DNA of 64,000 bases from PALSA-188 sp050746185 (lineage in GTDB: Bacteria; Acidobacteriota; Terriglobia; Terriglobales; Acidobacteriaceae). A program made the translations under genes and the position numbers. The DNA is taken from positions 62,001 to 126,000 of the forward strand of contig JBOGLA010000037.1 in NCBI GenBank assembly GCA_050746185.1, given 5' to 3'. The notes below the pieces were generated by a model, which saw only the letters and a list, made by a program, of their open reading frames with translations, ran no database searches and was not told where the DNA came from. Below are positions 53,052-61,676 of this stretch, in pieces (the first letter of the stretch is position 1; every line of letters starts with the position of its first letter).

Positions 53052-54075
53052 TTGCCCTCGCTGGATTTCCCCGAGTCACGCTCCAAACCAATATCTGGGC
53101 CAGAATGTTCACGATGATAGTCACGATGAATAACGCCAAGCCCACTTCGATCAGTGAACTAAGATAAAGATCGCCGGTGGCTTCACTGAATTCATTCGCA
53201 ATGACGCTGGCCATGGTGTATCCGGGAGCAAACAGCGACTTTGCGATTTCCGGCCGGTTCCCAATCACCATGGTGACCGCCATGGTCTCTCCCAACGCCC
53301 GCCCCAAGCCAAGGATCACTCCGCCCATGATTCCAGCGCGCGCATTGCGCAACACGCCAGTACGAATCATTTCCCAGCGGGTTGCTCCCAAGGCGAGAAC
53401 GGCTTCGCGTTGCTGTCGGGGCACCGCGGTCATAACCTCGCGGGTGATTGATGAAATGATCGGAACCACCATGATGGCCAGAATGATCCCGGCTGCCAGC
53501 ATTCCGATGCCGTAGGGCGGCCCTTCAAATAAAGTTGTCCATCCAAAATACTTGGCGAGCCACGGCTGTAGATATTCCCGCAGGAGGGGCACCAAAACAA
53601 AAATCGCCCACAGTCCATAAATCACGCTGGGAATCGCAGCCAGCAGCTCCGTCGTGAACGCTAGCGGTCCCTTCAACCAGGGAGGAGACATCTCCGTAAC
53701 AAACACAGCCACTCCGATGGCCAGGGGCACGGAGATCACAAGCGCAAGGATTGAAGAAACGATCGTTCCATAAACAAAAGGCAATGCTCCGAACTGGTCG
53801 TTGACCGGATCCCATTCGCTTCGAAAGAAGAATCTCAATCCGAAAGCATGCCAGGAGAGCGCGGACTTGGTCATGAGCTCGTACACAATCAGCCCAACCA
53901 GGACGAGAATAAACAGGCCGCACGCCAACATGGCCCAGTAAAACAGGCGATCTGCGACCTCACTGCTACCCGGATTCCCAAGCGGGCCCGGTTGTTCCGA
54001 GTCTTGCGCAACTTCCAGCTTTGCAACTGGTTGCGGACCTTTCAAAAGGGGCGCTCCCAAGGCAGAATTAGCCAT
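53044..54075 (-). CDS. pstC: Phosphate ABC transporter permease PstC
   Basis: 343 residues. Six membrane helices with FFFRSEWDPVNDQFGALPFVYGTI and REAVLALGATRWEMIRTGVLRNARAGI (EAA loop) are PstC hallmarks. N-terminal 35 residues are cytoplasmic and Pro/Glu-rich. First gene of the operon; the periplasmic binding protein gene pstS is not adjacent or visible in the window. Confidence 0.97.
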   Translation of the reverse strand: MANSALGAPLLKGPQPVAKLEVAQDSEQPGPLGNPGSSEVADRLFYWAMLACGLFILVLVGLIVYELMTKSALSWHAFGLRFFFRSEWDPVNDQFGALPFVYGTIVSSILALVISVPLAIGVAVFVTEMSPPWLKGPLAFTTELLAAIPSVIYGLWAIFVLVPLLREYLQPWLAKYFGWTTLFEGPPYGIGMLAAGIILAIMVVPIISSITREVMTAVPRQQREAVLALGATRWEMIRTGVLRNARAGIMGGVILGLGRALGETMAVTMVIGNRPEIAKSLFAPGYTMASVIANEFSEATGDLYLSSLIEVGLALFIVTIIVNILAQILVWSVTRGNPARANA

Positions 54076-54099
54076 TCCCGGAGAACGCTACCAGAATAG

Positions 54100-54116
54100 T
54101 GTTACAACCATGTTAA
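54100..54116 (-). promoter_or_regulatory. Pho-box-like direct repeat upstream of pstC
   Basis: On the minus strand TTAACA-TGGTT-GTAACA has two 6-base repeats with an 11-base period, the pattern bound by PhoP/PhoB response regulators. It ends about 25 bases from the pstC ATG and faces it. The divergent CHAD gene could share it. Confidence 0.6.
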
Positions 54117-54199
54117 AATAGCGCTTCTTCAGGGCAGTATTTTGTTAAGTCTGCACCCGAGCTGAGAATCCTTGTTCATTGTTTCACCGTGGCGAACCT

Positions 54200-55054
54200 A
54201 TGCCGGTTGATCAAAAACATTGTCGCGTCGTCTTTCGAAAGTTGAGCCGGGAGCTCGCTAAAATCACAAAACATACCGGGCCCGAAGCTGTACACAAATT
54301 TCGCACCGGCACGCGACGCGTGGAAACGGTCATTGAAGAATTGGTGCCCGACCCGGATCGAAGCACCAGAAAACTGCTCAAGACTCTGCACCGCCTGCGA
54401 AAAAAAGCGGGAAAGGTGCGCGATCTGGATGTGCAAATCGCCTCGCTGAGGAATCTGAAAATAACCAGGGACGGCTTGCAAAAATCGCAACTATTGCGGA
54501 CCCTGGCCGCTGAGCGTGCCAGGAAAGAAAATAAGTTGTTCGCGGTCCTCGACAAGGATTCGATCCGCGGATTGCGCAAGCGTTTGAAGCGGTCTTGCGA
54601 CACCCTCGAGATCGCGGAGGGTATGGAGCCGCTGGTGCTAGCGTTGCGGACGCTGTCTGAAGTAGTGAGTGATCGTTCTCCGCTTACCCAGAAACTGGTC
54701 CATCGGTACAGAATCGCCGGCAAACGGGCCCGCTACTTGATTGAAATTGCCGAAGAGGACAAGGAATCCGAGGCCACGATTGAGAAGCTGAAGAAATTGC
54801 AGGACATAGTCGGCGAGTGGCACGATTGGCTGACCCTAACTCAGCGTGCGGAAGATGCTTTTGGCGGAGTCAAACAGTCCGCGCTCGTTGCTGCGCTTCG
54901 CAATCTCACGCGTGCCAAATTTCGCGAGAGCGTAGATGCAATCGTGCAGATCAGGCCAATTCTATCTGGGGAAAGAATTGGTTTACGGCCTGCGCCCGCA
55001 GCGTCACGCAAGCCAAGCGCTGCGTCAAAGACGCCCTCTGCCGTCGCCGCCTAG
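54200..55054 (+). CDS. CHAD domain protein
   Basis: About 284 residues. The CHAD domain is a bundle of helices with conserved His and many basic residues: PEAVHKFRTGTRRVETVIEEL, LHRLRKKAGKVRDLDVQIASL, RIAGKRARYLIEIAEE, KLKKLQDIVGEWHDW. CHAD proteins bind polyphosphate. Being divergent from pstCAB-phoU this one plausibly works in polyphosphate storage or localisation. The start is placed at 54200 (ATG PVDQKHC); an alternative in-frame start is at 54179. The C-terminus is Ala/Ser/Lys-rich. Confidence 0.88.
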   Translation: MPVDQKHCRVVFRKLSRELAKITKHTGPEAVHKFRTGTRRVETVIEELVPDPDRSTRKLLKTLHRLRKKAGKVRDLDVQIASLRNLKITRDGLQKSQLLRTLAAERARKENKLFAVLDKDSIRGLRKRLKRSCDTLEIAEGMEPLVLALRTLSEVVSDRSPLTQKLVHRYRIAGKRARYLIEIAEEDKESEATIEKLKKLQDIVGEWHDWLTLTQRAEDAFGGVKQSALVAALRNLTRAKFRESVDAIVQIRPILSGERIGLRPAPAASRKPSAASKTPSAVAA

Positions 55055-55100
55055 TCCTCAATCCGGCCGTCGTTCCAAAATGGAAAGAATTGCAAAAGGA

Positions 55101-55127
55101 AAACGCCCCGCTGGAGTGAGGGCGTTT
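55101..55127 (+). terminator. Hairpin downstream of the CHAD gene
   Basis: AAACGCCC (55101-55108) pairs with GGGCGTTT (55120-55127) around an 11-base loop, 47 bases behind the stop codon. No T-run follows, so it is a weak terminator candidate. Confidence 0.4.
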
Positions 55128-55217
55128 GAACTGCTTTCAGACTTTCATTCAGCGTAGTGAATGCACAGTAAGCCTTCAATACAATTCAAACGGTAGCATT
55201 CACTAAGGTCGAATCAG

Positions 55218-55637
55218 CTAAACCGGAAGAGCCCGGGCCGGAAGCAGACTCATGCACTCCCTGATTTCCTGGATCGCCGACGTAATAATCGGAGTGCGGT
55301 ATTCGGGATGGTGGAATTCCAGATGCATTCCACGACCCACGAAGCGAAGTTTCAACATTGATCCGCCCCAGGTGGAACCCGCAATGGCAACGGGAACGGG
55401 ATCCGGGCAATATTGGGGATGCCCCGAGATCAGCGCGTTGCTTTCTCCCAGAAAAACCAGCGTGTAGCTGTGATGCCGCGTATCAATCTGGAGCACGGTT
55501 GCGGGCGGCAGGTCTTTCAAAAATACCCCGCCCTCGATCTCAGATTGCAGAATGTTGCGATTTATTTCATCGCTAAAGTTTGTGTGCGGCGTGAACATTC
55601 GGCTCTCGCGCTTCGGATGCTTAACTGGACTCATCAT
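55218..55637 (-). CDS. Hypothetical protein
   Basis: About 139 residues from the ATG pair at 55637/55634; an upstream ATG at 55697 gives a non-conserved-looking extension. The middle reads DLPPATVLQIDTRHHSYTLVFLGESNALISGHPQYCP then GSTWGGSMLKLRFVGRGMHLEFHHPEYRTPIITSAIQEI, a small beta-rich fold with His and Cys. No family recognised. No neighbours in the same operon. Confidence 0.6.
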   Translation of the reverse strand: MMSPVKHPKRESRMFTPHTNFSDEINRNILQSEIEGGVFLKDLPPATVLQIDTRHHSYTLVFLGESNALISGHPQYCPDPVPVAIAGSTWGGSMLKLRFVGRGMHLEFHHPEYRTPIITSAIQEIRECMSLLPARALPV

Positions 55638-55697
55638 ACCCGAAGCTGCTGGAATTTGGGCGCCGCTTCGTTGAACGCAGGTAACAGTTGAATTCAC

Positions 55698-56173
55698 CCT
55701 AAAATTAAGAAGCGCCCCAGACTCTTAGCGAGTCGCGGGACGCCCGAACAGCCCTCCCCCAGAACTGCTCATGCAAAAGATACGTGCACCGGCCAAGGCT
55801 GTAAACTGCACGATGGTGCCATGCCATGGCACTAATTGGCCATCCCTACTCACTGTCATTGCTCGCCTTGGCGACTTCTGCAATCTTCCACTTCCTGTGG
55901 TTGTAGAAAGCGCCGGAACTCTTCGCAGCGACGACGAAAGGTACCGTCTCCCCTGTCGCGCAAAATCTTATTGATACTGTGCAGCGGTTTTCACATATAG
56001 AAGGCGGGGTATTTTCGAAAATCCGGTGTAACTCGTTTCCCGTGATAGGTTCTCCGCAAGATCGGCTTTGGCTGCTGGAATGCACTTAAGAGTGCGGGTT
56101 GTTGTGTAACTCGGTGGCAAGCCTTGAGGGAATGAGGTGACCACTTGTGCGGCGCGCCACACTAGGGGGACTT
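55698..56173. other. Upstream region of the PEP-CTERM gene
   Basis: About 475 bases without a supported gene. It contains a 17-base inverted repeat at 55816-55832 (GTGCCATG-C-CATGGCAC) and an overlapping TGGCACTAATTGGC, which resembles but does not match a sigma-54 -24/-12 element (the GG-to-GC spacing is one base short). Also a GGTATTTTCGAAAATCC-type inverted repeat at about 56008-56024. No riboswitch I know fits. Confidence 0.5.
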
Positions 56174-56782
56174 ATGAGACGACTAACTTTACTGGCTTTA
56201 CTGGCTTTAGCGCTCCCAATGGCTGCTTTTGCTGACAGTATCTCATTCAGCGACAGCGGCATCCTTAACAGCACCGGTACCCTCACTGGGGGGGCAACCG
56301 CTAGTTTTACCGGATCTATCTCGGGCGGGGCTAGCTACACGCTTAACGTGCCGCTTACGCAGTTTACGGATAATGGCATGATCACGGCCACAGCGGGCAC
56401 GGTGACTCTTAGCACTGGAACCTTAACCGCGCAGGGAGGCGGAAGTTACAGCTTTACCGGCACAGTCACGGTTACGGATGGTTCCAACGCGGTTCTTTTC
56501 ACTTCCAGCGTAACAAGTGGAACGATAACCAATCAGTCCAACGGCAGCATCAGCATCGGCGGCCTATTGGCCAAGGGTGGCTTGAGCAACATCATGGGAG
56601 CTAAAATAAGTGGAAACCGCTCGGTCATTGGCGGCGGAACCAGTAGTTCGTCCGGCAGCGGCTCGACGGTTGTTCCTGAACCCGGTACTCTCGGATTGTT
56701 GGGAAGCGGCCTTATGGGGATGGCATGGCTGGTTCGACGCAGAACGAAATTGAATAGTTCAGCTCGTCAAGTTAGCGCGTAA
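56174..56782 (+). CDS. PEP-CTERM-anchored secreted protein
   Basis: 202 residues from ATG 56174 (GGGGGA 4-9 bases upstream). A signal peptide (RRLTLLALLALALPMAAFA) is followed by Gly/Ser/Thr/Ala-rich beta repeats (SFTGSISGGASYTLNV, GTVTLSTGTLTAQGGGSYSF) and a C-terminal PEP-CTERM signal: VVPEPGTLGLLGSGLMGMAWL then RRRTK. Exosortases recognise this tail and release or anchor the protein at the outer surface. The exosortase gene at 61646-62563 is the obvious processing enzyme. Function of the mature domain unknown; likely an EPS or surface component. Confidence 0.88.
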   Translation: MRRLTLLALLALALPMAAFADSISFSDSGILNSTGTLTGGATASFTGSISGGASYTLNVPLTQFTDNGMITATAGTVTLSTGTLTAQGGGSYSFTGTVTVTDGSNAVLFTSSVTSGTITNQSNGSISIGGLLAKGGLSNIMGAKISGNRSVIGGGTSSSSGSGSTVVPEPGTLGLLGSGLMGMAWLVRRRTKLNSSARQVSA

Positions 56783-56965
56783 CCGAACACGCAGTCCGTC
56801 CTTTTCCTTGTCTCGATCCCCGGCGAAATCAGGACTCATCCTCCGATATTTTTCAGCGTAATTTCGACCGCCTCTTCTCACCCAAGGATTACTCTCGTAA
56901 TCGCGCAACCGCTATCGCGATTGACCCTGCGCTCCGCCGTCTTTACATTCACGCGAGGGGGTCTC

Positions 56966-57223
56966 ATGAAGGATATCCACGAGGTCTTGCGCAACAAGCA
57001 AGCCAAATACGCGCAATTAGGAAAGCAAATTGAGATGTTGCAGCAAGCTGCGGAGAAGCTGCGAGAAATAGCTCCGTTACTGGCTGAGAGCGACGAGGAC
57101 GACAGCAGCGTTCTCGCTGAAGTGGATGAGCCAGGCGCCGTGGCCGCATCAGCCGGGGCTTCCCCTTCCGCAAATCCGAGCGCCCATGGCAAATCTCGCT
57201 CCAGCGCTCCACGCTGGCCTTAG
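56966..57223 (+). CDS. Small coiled-coil protein
   Basis: About 85 residues from ATG 56966 (GAGGGGG 5-11 bases upstream). The first 45 residues are a helical coiled coil (DIHEVLRNKQAKYAQLGKQI, EMLQQAAEKLREIAPLLAE), then an acidic DEDDSS and an Ala/Pro/Ser-rich tail. No family known to me. It lies 33 bases before the PilZ gene on the same strand, so it may be part of the same regulatory unit. Confidence 0.6.
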   Translation: MKDIHEVLRNKQAKYAQLGKQIEMLQQAAEKLREIAPLLAESDEDDSSVLAEVDEPGAVAASAGASPSANPSAHGKSRSSAPRWP

Positions 57224-57256
57224 GCTTCGCGCAACCCGGATCGGCGCCCTAAACTT

Positions 57257-58369
57257 ATGGTTCTCCGTGCCACCCTTGTTTCCGTTGACGACGACGCTAT
57301 TGGTGTTCTCACCTCGGTTCTTTCCGAATTCGGCGTGGCGGCACAGTCGTGCGGGTATTCATCGGGGACATTTTATGTTCCGGAATATAAGCTGGATGCG
57401 CTTGTCGTTGACTTTGACGATGCTGATCGAGCCATCTCGATTGTCCAGAGTACGCGCGGCGTGCCGGTCCCACCGCTGGTGGTCGCAATTCTCACAAATC
57501 AGGATTCTCTGCGCGATGCTTTCGCCGCCGGGGCAAGTTTTGCGCTCTTTAAGCCACTTTCTGAAGACCAGGCCCGAGCCACTCTACGGGCAGTCATCGC
57601 ACTGATCAAGCGCGAGCGGCGTCGCTGCCTGCGGATTCCCCTGCAAGCCCCTGTGCTGCTCGAAGGCGAAGACGGTTCGGAAAAAGAAGGCGTCATTCTG
57701 GACTTAAGTGAGGATGGTCTCGACTTGCTCACGCCTGCACCGATTCGCCCGTTTTCAAAGCCGGTGGTCCGTTTCACGCTGCCCTTGAACCGGCGTCGGG
57801 TGGAAGTTCGCGGCGAAATCAGATGGGCAAATCAGAGCGGCCAGTCGGGAATGCGCTTTGTTGATATGTCCGAAGAACTGCGCAATACATTTGTCGAATT
57901 CATAGACAAGCATTCTCCTCCGGAACTCCCGGCTGAAGAACCCTGGTTGGACTCGGAATGCAAGCTCACCGATCTCAGTTTGGCGGCGTGTTATGTGGAG
58001 ACCGTCTCTCCATTTCCCGAGCGCTCGGTCGTGGAACTCTGTCTGGCTGTCAACGAGATTGAAGTTCACGTCGAAGGCACGGTGCGGGTCATGCATCCCG
58101 GCGTGGGAATGGGAATCGAATTTGCCTCTCGGACCGAAGCCCAGCGCGATCAAGTCCAAAATCTTCTCAATCTGCTGACTTCATGCCCCGGTACTCTTCC
58201 TAAATTAACCGTAGCGCCGCGTGCGCTCTGCGGAGCCGAGAATCGAGAATCTGACATGCTGGACGACGCATTGCTTCAGCTTTTGAGGAATCATGAATCA
58301 TTCAGCCAAGAAGAGTTTCTTCGGGAACTCCAGCTACAGCGCACTTCCCCTGAGCCGGCTGTCGTCTAA
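57257..58369 (+). CDS. Receiver-like protein with two PilZ-type domains
   Basis: 370 residues. The N-terminal 120 form a receiver-like fold (ATLVSVDDDAIGVLTSVLSE, ALVVDFDDADRAI, ALFKPLSEDQA). Residues about 128-215 are a PilZ domain: the RxxxR motif in RERRRCLRIPL and DLSEDGLDL (DxSxxG) bind c-di-GMP, followed by RWANQSGQSGMRFVDMS. A second PilZ-like strand set comes near 235-310 (CKLTDLSLAACYVET, VEGTVRVMHPGVGMGIEF), lacking the RxxxR. It is a cytosolic c-di-GMP effector candidate, perhaps for EPS or surface functions. ATG 57257. Confidence 0.8.
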   Translation: MVLRATLVSVDDDAIGVLTSVLSEFGVAAQSCGYSSGTFYVPEYKLDALVVDFDDADRAISIVQSTRGVPVPPLVVAILTNQDSLRDAFAAGASFALFKPLSEDQARATLRAVIALIKRERRRCLRIPLQAPVLLEGEDGSEKEGVILDLSEDGLDLLTPAPIRPFSKPVVRFTLPLNRRRVEVRGEIRWANQSGQSGMRFVDMSEELRNTFVEFIDKHSPPELPAEEPWLDSECKLTDLSLAACYVETVSPFPERSVVELCLAVNEIEVHVEGTVRVMHPGVGMGIEFASRTEAQRDQVQNLLNLLTSCPGTLPKLTVAPRALCGAENRESDMLDDALLQLLRNHESFSQEEFLRELQLQRTSPEPAVV

Positions 58370-58380
58370 GACTTACCCCT

Positions 58381-59259
58381 TCACCGCGCCGGCGGAACCC
58401 ACTTATTCAAGAACGCCAGCAAATCCTGAGGGCCGAGTGCCCGCGCATTTTCGAATTCGCCATTCTTCTGACTGGTAAGCAGGTTGCCGCTGGAATCGAG
58501 AACTGCCAAACCTGGAATTCCCTTCTTCATGGGCACTTCATATTTATTCATTAAGTCTTGATTCTGGTCGCCCCGTCCAACATCCACATGCACCACCACG
58601 TAATTGTGCGCCAGAAGCGCGGCCAGATCGGGCCGGTGAAATGCGGTATCGAGAACGTGGCAGTCGTAACACCAGTTGGCGCCAAACACAATGATGACTC
58701 GCTTATGCTCTTTAGAAGCCGTTGCCAGCGCGTCCGCGATCTTGGCGTGCGCATCGCTTCCAGGCTGGTAAATATCGTTGCTCACGGAGAGGGGTTGCTC
58801 CAACCTTCCAGCATCAGAGCGTTGGGTCGCGATCAGGCGCCATTTCTCCCCTTGGCGTTGCCAGACTTCGCCCGCGGAAACATATAAAGTTTGAGGGCTA
58901 GCGGCGGATTGGAACTCCATCTTGAAGACCAGGCGCCGGAGATCGGGAGCGGGAGAATCTGCCTGCGAAATATCTATTTTGAGATGATGGATGTTGAGGC
59001 CCGTCCAAAATGCAACCTCCGACGTTGCATCGAGCTGGCCCTTGGGAGAGGCAATGCGCGTCGGAGGATTGGAGCTATATAACTCCTTTAGAGCAGCGCT
59101 GTCGTGATTGATGACAGCCGCCTTCCACTGGTCGAGCGGTGGGAATGATTTGTTCTCGGGCGAACCAGGGGAGCCCTGCGCAACGCAGAATGGCACTGCC
59201 AGCAGAAGTAAGGAAACAACATAGAAATTGGCAACGTAGCGGCTCGTCCCGCATTGCAT
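58381..59259 (-). CDS. Secreted thioredoxin-fold protein with NTF2/SnoaL-like N-terminal domain
   Basis: 292 residues. A signal peptide (VANFYVVSLLLLAVPFCVAQ) is followed by a SnoaL/NTF2-like domain (PLDQWKAAVINHDSAALKELYS, AGEVWQRQGEKWRLIATQRS) and a thioredoxin-like domain with the active site FGANWCYDCHVLD (CxxC) and KKGIPGLAVLDSSGN with the cis-Pro. It would act in the periplasm in disulfide reduction or repair. The domain pairing is unusual but seen in Acidobacteriota. Tail-to-tail with the PilZ gene. Confidence 0.82.
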   Translation of the reverse strand: MQCGTSRYVANFYVVSLLLLAVPFCVAQGSPGSPENKSFPPLDQWKAAVINHDSAALKELYSSNPPTRIASPKGQLDATSEVAFWTGLNIHHLKIDISQADSPAPDLRRLVFKMEFQSAASPQTLYVSAGEVWQRQGEKWRLIATQRSDAGRLEQPLSVSNDIYQPGSDAHAKIADALATASKEHKRVIIVFGANWCYDCHVLDTAFHRPDLAALLAHNYVVVHVDVGRGDQNQDLMNKYEVPMKKGIPGLAVLDSSGNLLTSQKNGEFENARALGPQDLLAFLNKWVPPAR

Positions 59260-59422
59260 AAATTTATCCCTCCGTGTTACTGCGGAAATTCAGTATAACG
59301 CCCCGGTTTGCCCCTTTTGCGCGATACTGAAAGGCGCTTCACTCAGGTGACATTCTCTGAAGCATACCGACTCGGCAACTCATCCCGGTGAGCAACCGAC
59401 CACTGGATCATCGCCTGCACCC

Positions 59423-61024
59423 TTGTTCGGCTTGCCGTTGCTCGTCATCACGGGCGTGTCATTAGCGGTGATATTGCCGTTCATCTTTTGGGGAAACCCT
59501 TCCGGCCACGACTTCGAATTTCAGATGAACTCGTGGATGGAGGTTTTGAGTCAGTGGAAGCAGGGAGTGATTTATCCGGCGTGGGCCGGGTTGGCTCATT
59601 ACGGTTACGGCGAAGCGAGATTTATTTTTTATCCGCCGATTTCATGGATTCTGGGAGCGCTCTTGGGGACGCTGTTGCCGTGGCCGGTCGTCCCCGCGAC
59701 CTACATATGGATCGCTCTCATGCTGTCGGGATGCGGCATGTTTTTATTAGTCCGCACCTGGCTCAGTCGCGGAGACGCGATTTTTGCCGCAACCTTCTAC
59801 GCGGCTAACCCGTATTATCTCGTAATCATTTATTGGCGAAGCGCGTTCGCAGAACTTCTTGCGGGAGCGTTGCTGCCCCTGCTTGTAATCTTCGTGCTAC
59901 GTCTGGGCAAACGACAAAAGGCAGTGCTGCCCCTGGCTTTGATTGTTGCTGCAATTTGGCTCATTAATATTCCCGCCGCAGTAATGGCGACATATTCGCT
60001 TGTGCTGGTGGCCCTGGGACTGGCAATCAATAGACGATCGCCGCGAATTGCACGGGCGGGAATCTTTGCCATATCGGTCGGCGCCGCACTGGCCAGTTTC
60101 TATTTGCTGCCGGCAATCTATGAGCAGAAATGGATCAGCATTGGGCGCGTGTTGACGGCCGGCTTTCGTCCTCCCGACAATTTTTTGTTCACGCGAACCG
60201 GCGATGCTGACCATGATCGCTTCAATCTCTTAGTGTCACTCGTCGCATGTTCCGAAATCGGAGCACTCGCCGTCGCCATTTTCTTTTCGCGGAGACGCAG
60301 ATTTCCGCAATCATCGCTTTCATCCCTGATCGTCTGGAGCTTGTGGTGTACCGTGGTTATGTTTGCGATTGCCTCTCCCGCATGGGAATACCTTCCAGAA
60401 TTCAAATTTGTCCAGTTTCCCTGGCGCTGGTTGCTGTGCTTGAACCTGCCGCTTGCTGTGTTGGTTACGCTTGCGTGGAGTCGCTGGTGGCGCCGACTTC
60501 TGGTTTGCTCAGCCCTCGTTTTTGTATTGGTTTTGGTGTGGCATCGCGTTCAGGCACCCTGGTGGGACACTTCCGCGGACATTGCGGAACTGCTGGACGA
60601 CCAACAAACCGGGCACGGATACGAGGGGACTGAAGAGTACGTTCCCGCCGGCGCCGATCCATACGAAATCGGTCAAGATGCGCCTATAGCCACTTCAGGA
60701 GACGCCACGCCCGTGCAAATCCACATTCAGGAATGGGACGCGCGCTCGAAACTCCTCACTGCTCAGACCCGGGTTCCAGCTAAAATTTACCTGCGGCTAT
60801 TTAACTATCCGGCGTGGAAGGTAGAGATCAACGGTCGCGCTATTGCAACCGAGACACGCGACGTCACGGGGCAGATGGTCGTCCCTCTTCAACCCGGCAT
60901 GAATCGGGTGAGCATAACGTTTGCCACGATGTGGGATCGCAAGATCGGAATGTTGGTCTCCTTACTAACTCTGCTCATTTCCATTACGCTGCTGTGGAGT
61001 CAACGTTTTGGCACACTCAACTGA
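59423..61024 (+). CDS. Polytopic membrane protein (YfhO/glycosyltransferase-like)
   Basis: 533 residues with about 11-12 membrane helices and a C-terminal periplasmic beta domain. The N-terminal GHDFEFQMNSWMEVLSQWKQGVIYPAWAGLAHYGYG resembles the acidic loop 1 of GT-C glycosyltransferases (6-pyruvoyl-tetrahydropterin synthase-related/YfhO family). The C-terminus (KIYLRLFNYPAWKVEINGRAI, VVPLQPGMNRVSITF) matches the carbohydrate-binding-like domain of those proteins. Expected role: lipid-linked sugar transfer on the outside of the inner membrane. Start codon is uncertain: a TTG at 59423 is the first candidate without an ATG in frame. Confidence 0.72.
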   Translation: MFGLPLLVITGVSLAVILPFIFWGNPSGHDFEFQMNSWMEVLSQWKQGVIYPAWAGLAHYGYGEARFIFYPPISWILGALLGTLLPWPVVPATYIWIALMLSGCGMFLLVRTWLSRGDAIFAATFYAANPYYLVIIYWRSAFAELLAGALLPLLVIFVLRLGKRQKAVLPLALIVAAIWLINIPAAVMATYSLVLVALGLAINRRSPRIARAGIFAISVGAALASFYLLPAIYEQKWISIGRVLTAGFRPPDNFLFTRTGDADHDRFNLLVSLVACSEIGALAVAIFFSRRRRFPQSSLSSLIVWSLWCTVVMFAIASPAWEYLPEFKFVQFPWRWLLCLNLPLAVLVTLAWSRWWRRLLVCSALVFVLVLVWHRVQAPWWDTSADIAELLDDQQTGHGYEGTEEYVPAGADPYEIGQDAPIATSGDATPVQIHIQEWDARSKLLTAQTRVPAKIYLRLFNYPAWKVEINGRAIATETRDVTGQMVVPLQPGMNRVSITFATMWDRKIGMLVSLLTLLISITLLWSQRFGTLN

Positions 61025-61028
61025 AGCA

Positions 61029-61676
61029 ATGTCCGCATGTATTTTTATCGCTACGTCAAACCAAGGCAAACTGCGCGATTTTGAGGCAGCCGCGGCCCCT
61101 TACGGTTTAACGATCGCCACGGTTCCGAACTTTTCGGCACTTCCTACGGTAGTTGAGGATGGACTGACATTCGAAGCCAACACCCGCAAAAAAGCCGAAA
61201 GTTATAGCGGTTACGCTCCGGACGAACTAGTTCTCGCCGATGATTCCGGTTTGGAAGTGGACGCCCTGAATGGAACTCCAGGAGTACACTCGGCGCGATA
61301 CGCCGCTGTCGCCCCAGAGTTATCTGGAACCAATACCGATGACGAAGCCAACAATCGAAAGCTAATCCGCGCCATCCAGGCGATTCCTTTGGATCAGCGA
61401 ACTGGCCGTTTCGTGTGCGTGATCGCCGCCGCCCGCAACCGGAAAACGCTGGCAACTTTTCGTGGCATCGCCGAAGGCATCATTCTGGATCATCCCCGCG
61501 GCTGCAACGGGTTCGGTTACGACCCTCTGTTTTATTTTCCTCAGATTCACAAGACGTTCGCCGAACTCAGTCTCGAAGAAAAGGCGCGATATAGCCATCG
61601 GGGATCGGCGTTCCGCCAATTCCTGGAGTGGCGGAAAAGCAGAATTCAAGCCGGGGTCACAGAACTGTCGGGTTGA
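61029..61676 (+). CDS. rdgB: Non-canonical purine NTP pyrophosphatase (RdgB/HAM1)
   Basis: 215 residues from ATG 61029, 4 bases past the upstream stop. ITPase signatures are TSNQGKLRDFEAA, LADDSGLEVDALNGTPGVHSARYA, and the NGFGYDPLFYFPQ motif. It hydrolyses ITP, dITP and XTP to keep them out of DNA. Its 3' end overlaps the convergent exosortase gene by 31 bases. Confidence 0.96.
   Translation: MSACIFIATSNQGKLRDFEAAAAPYGLTIATVPNFSALPTVVEDGLTFEANTRKKAESYSGYAPDELVLADDSGLEVDALNGTPGVHSARYAAVAPELSGTNTDDEANNRKLIRAIQAIPLDQRTGRFVCVIAAARNRKTLATFRGIAEGIILDHPRGCNGFGYDPLFYFPQIHKTFAELSLEEKARYSHRGSAFRQFLEWRKSRIQAGVTELSG

Noticed and set aside
55816..55840. Sigma-54 promoter before the PEP-CTERM gene
   Set aside because: GG-to-GC spacing is one base short of the consensus and no second site supports it, so I list only the inverted repeat.
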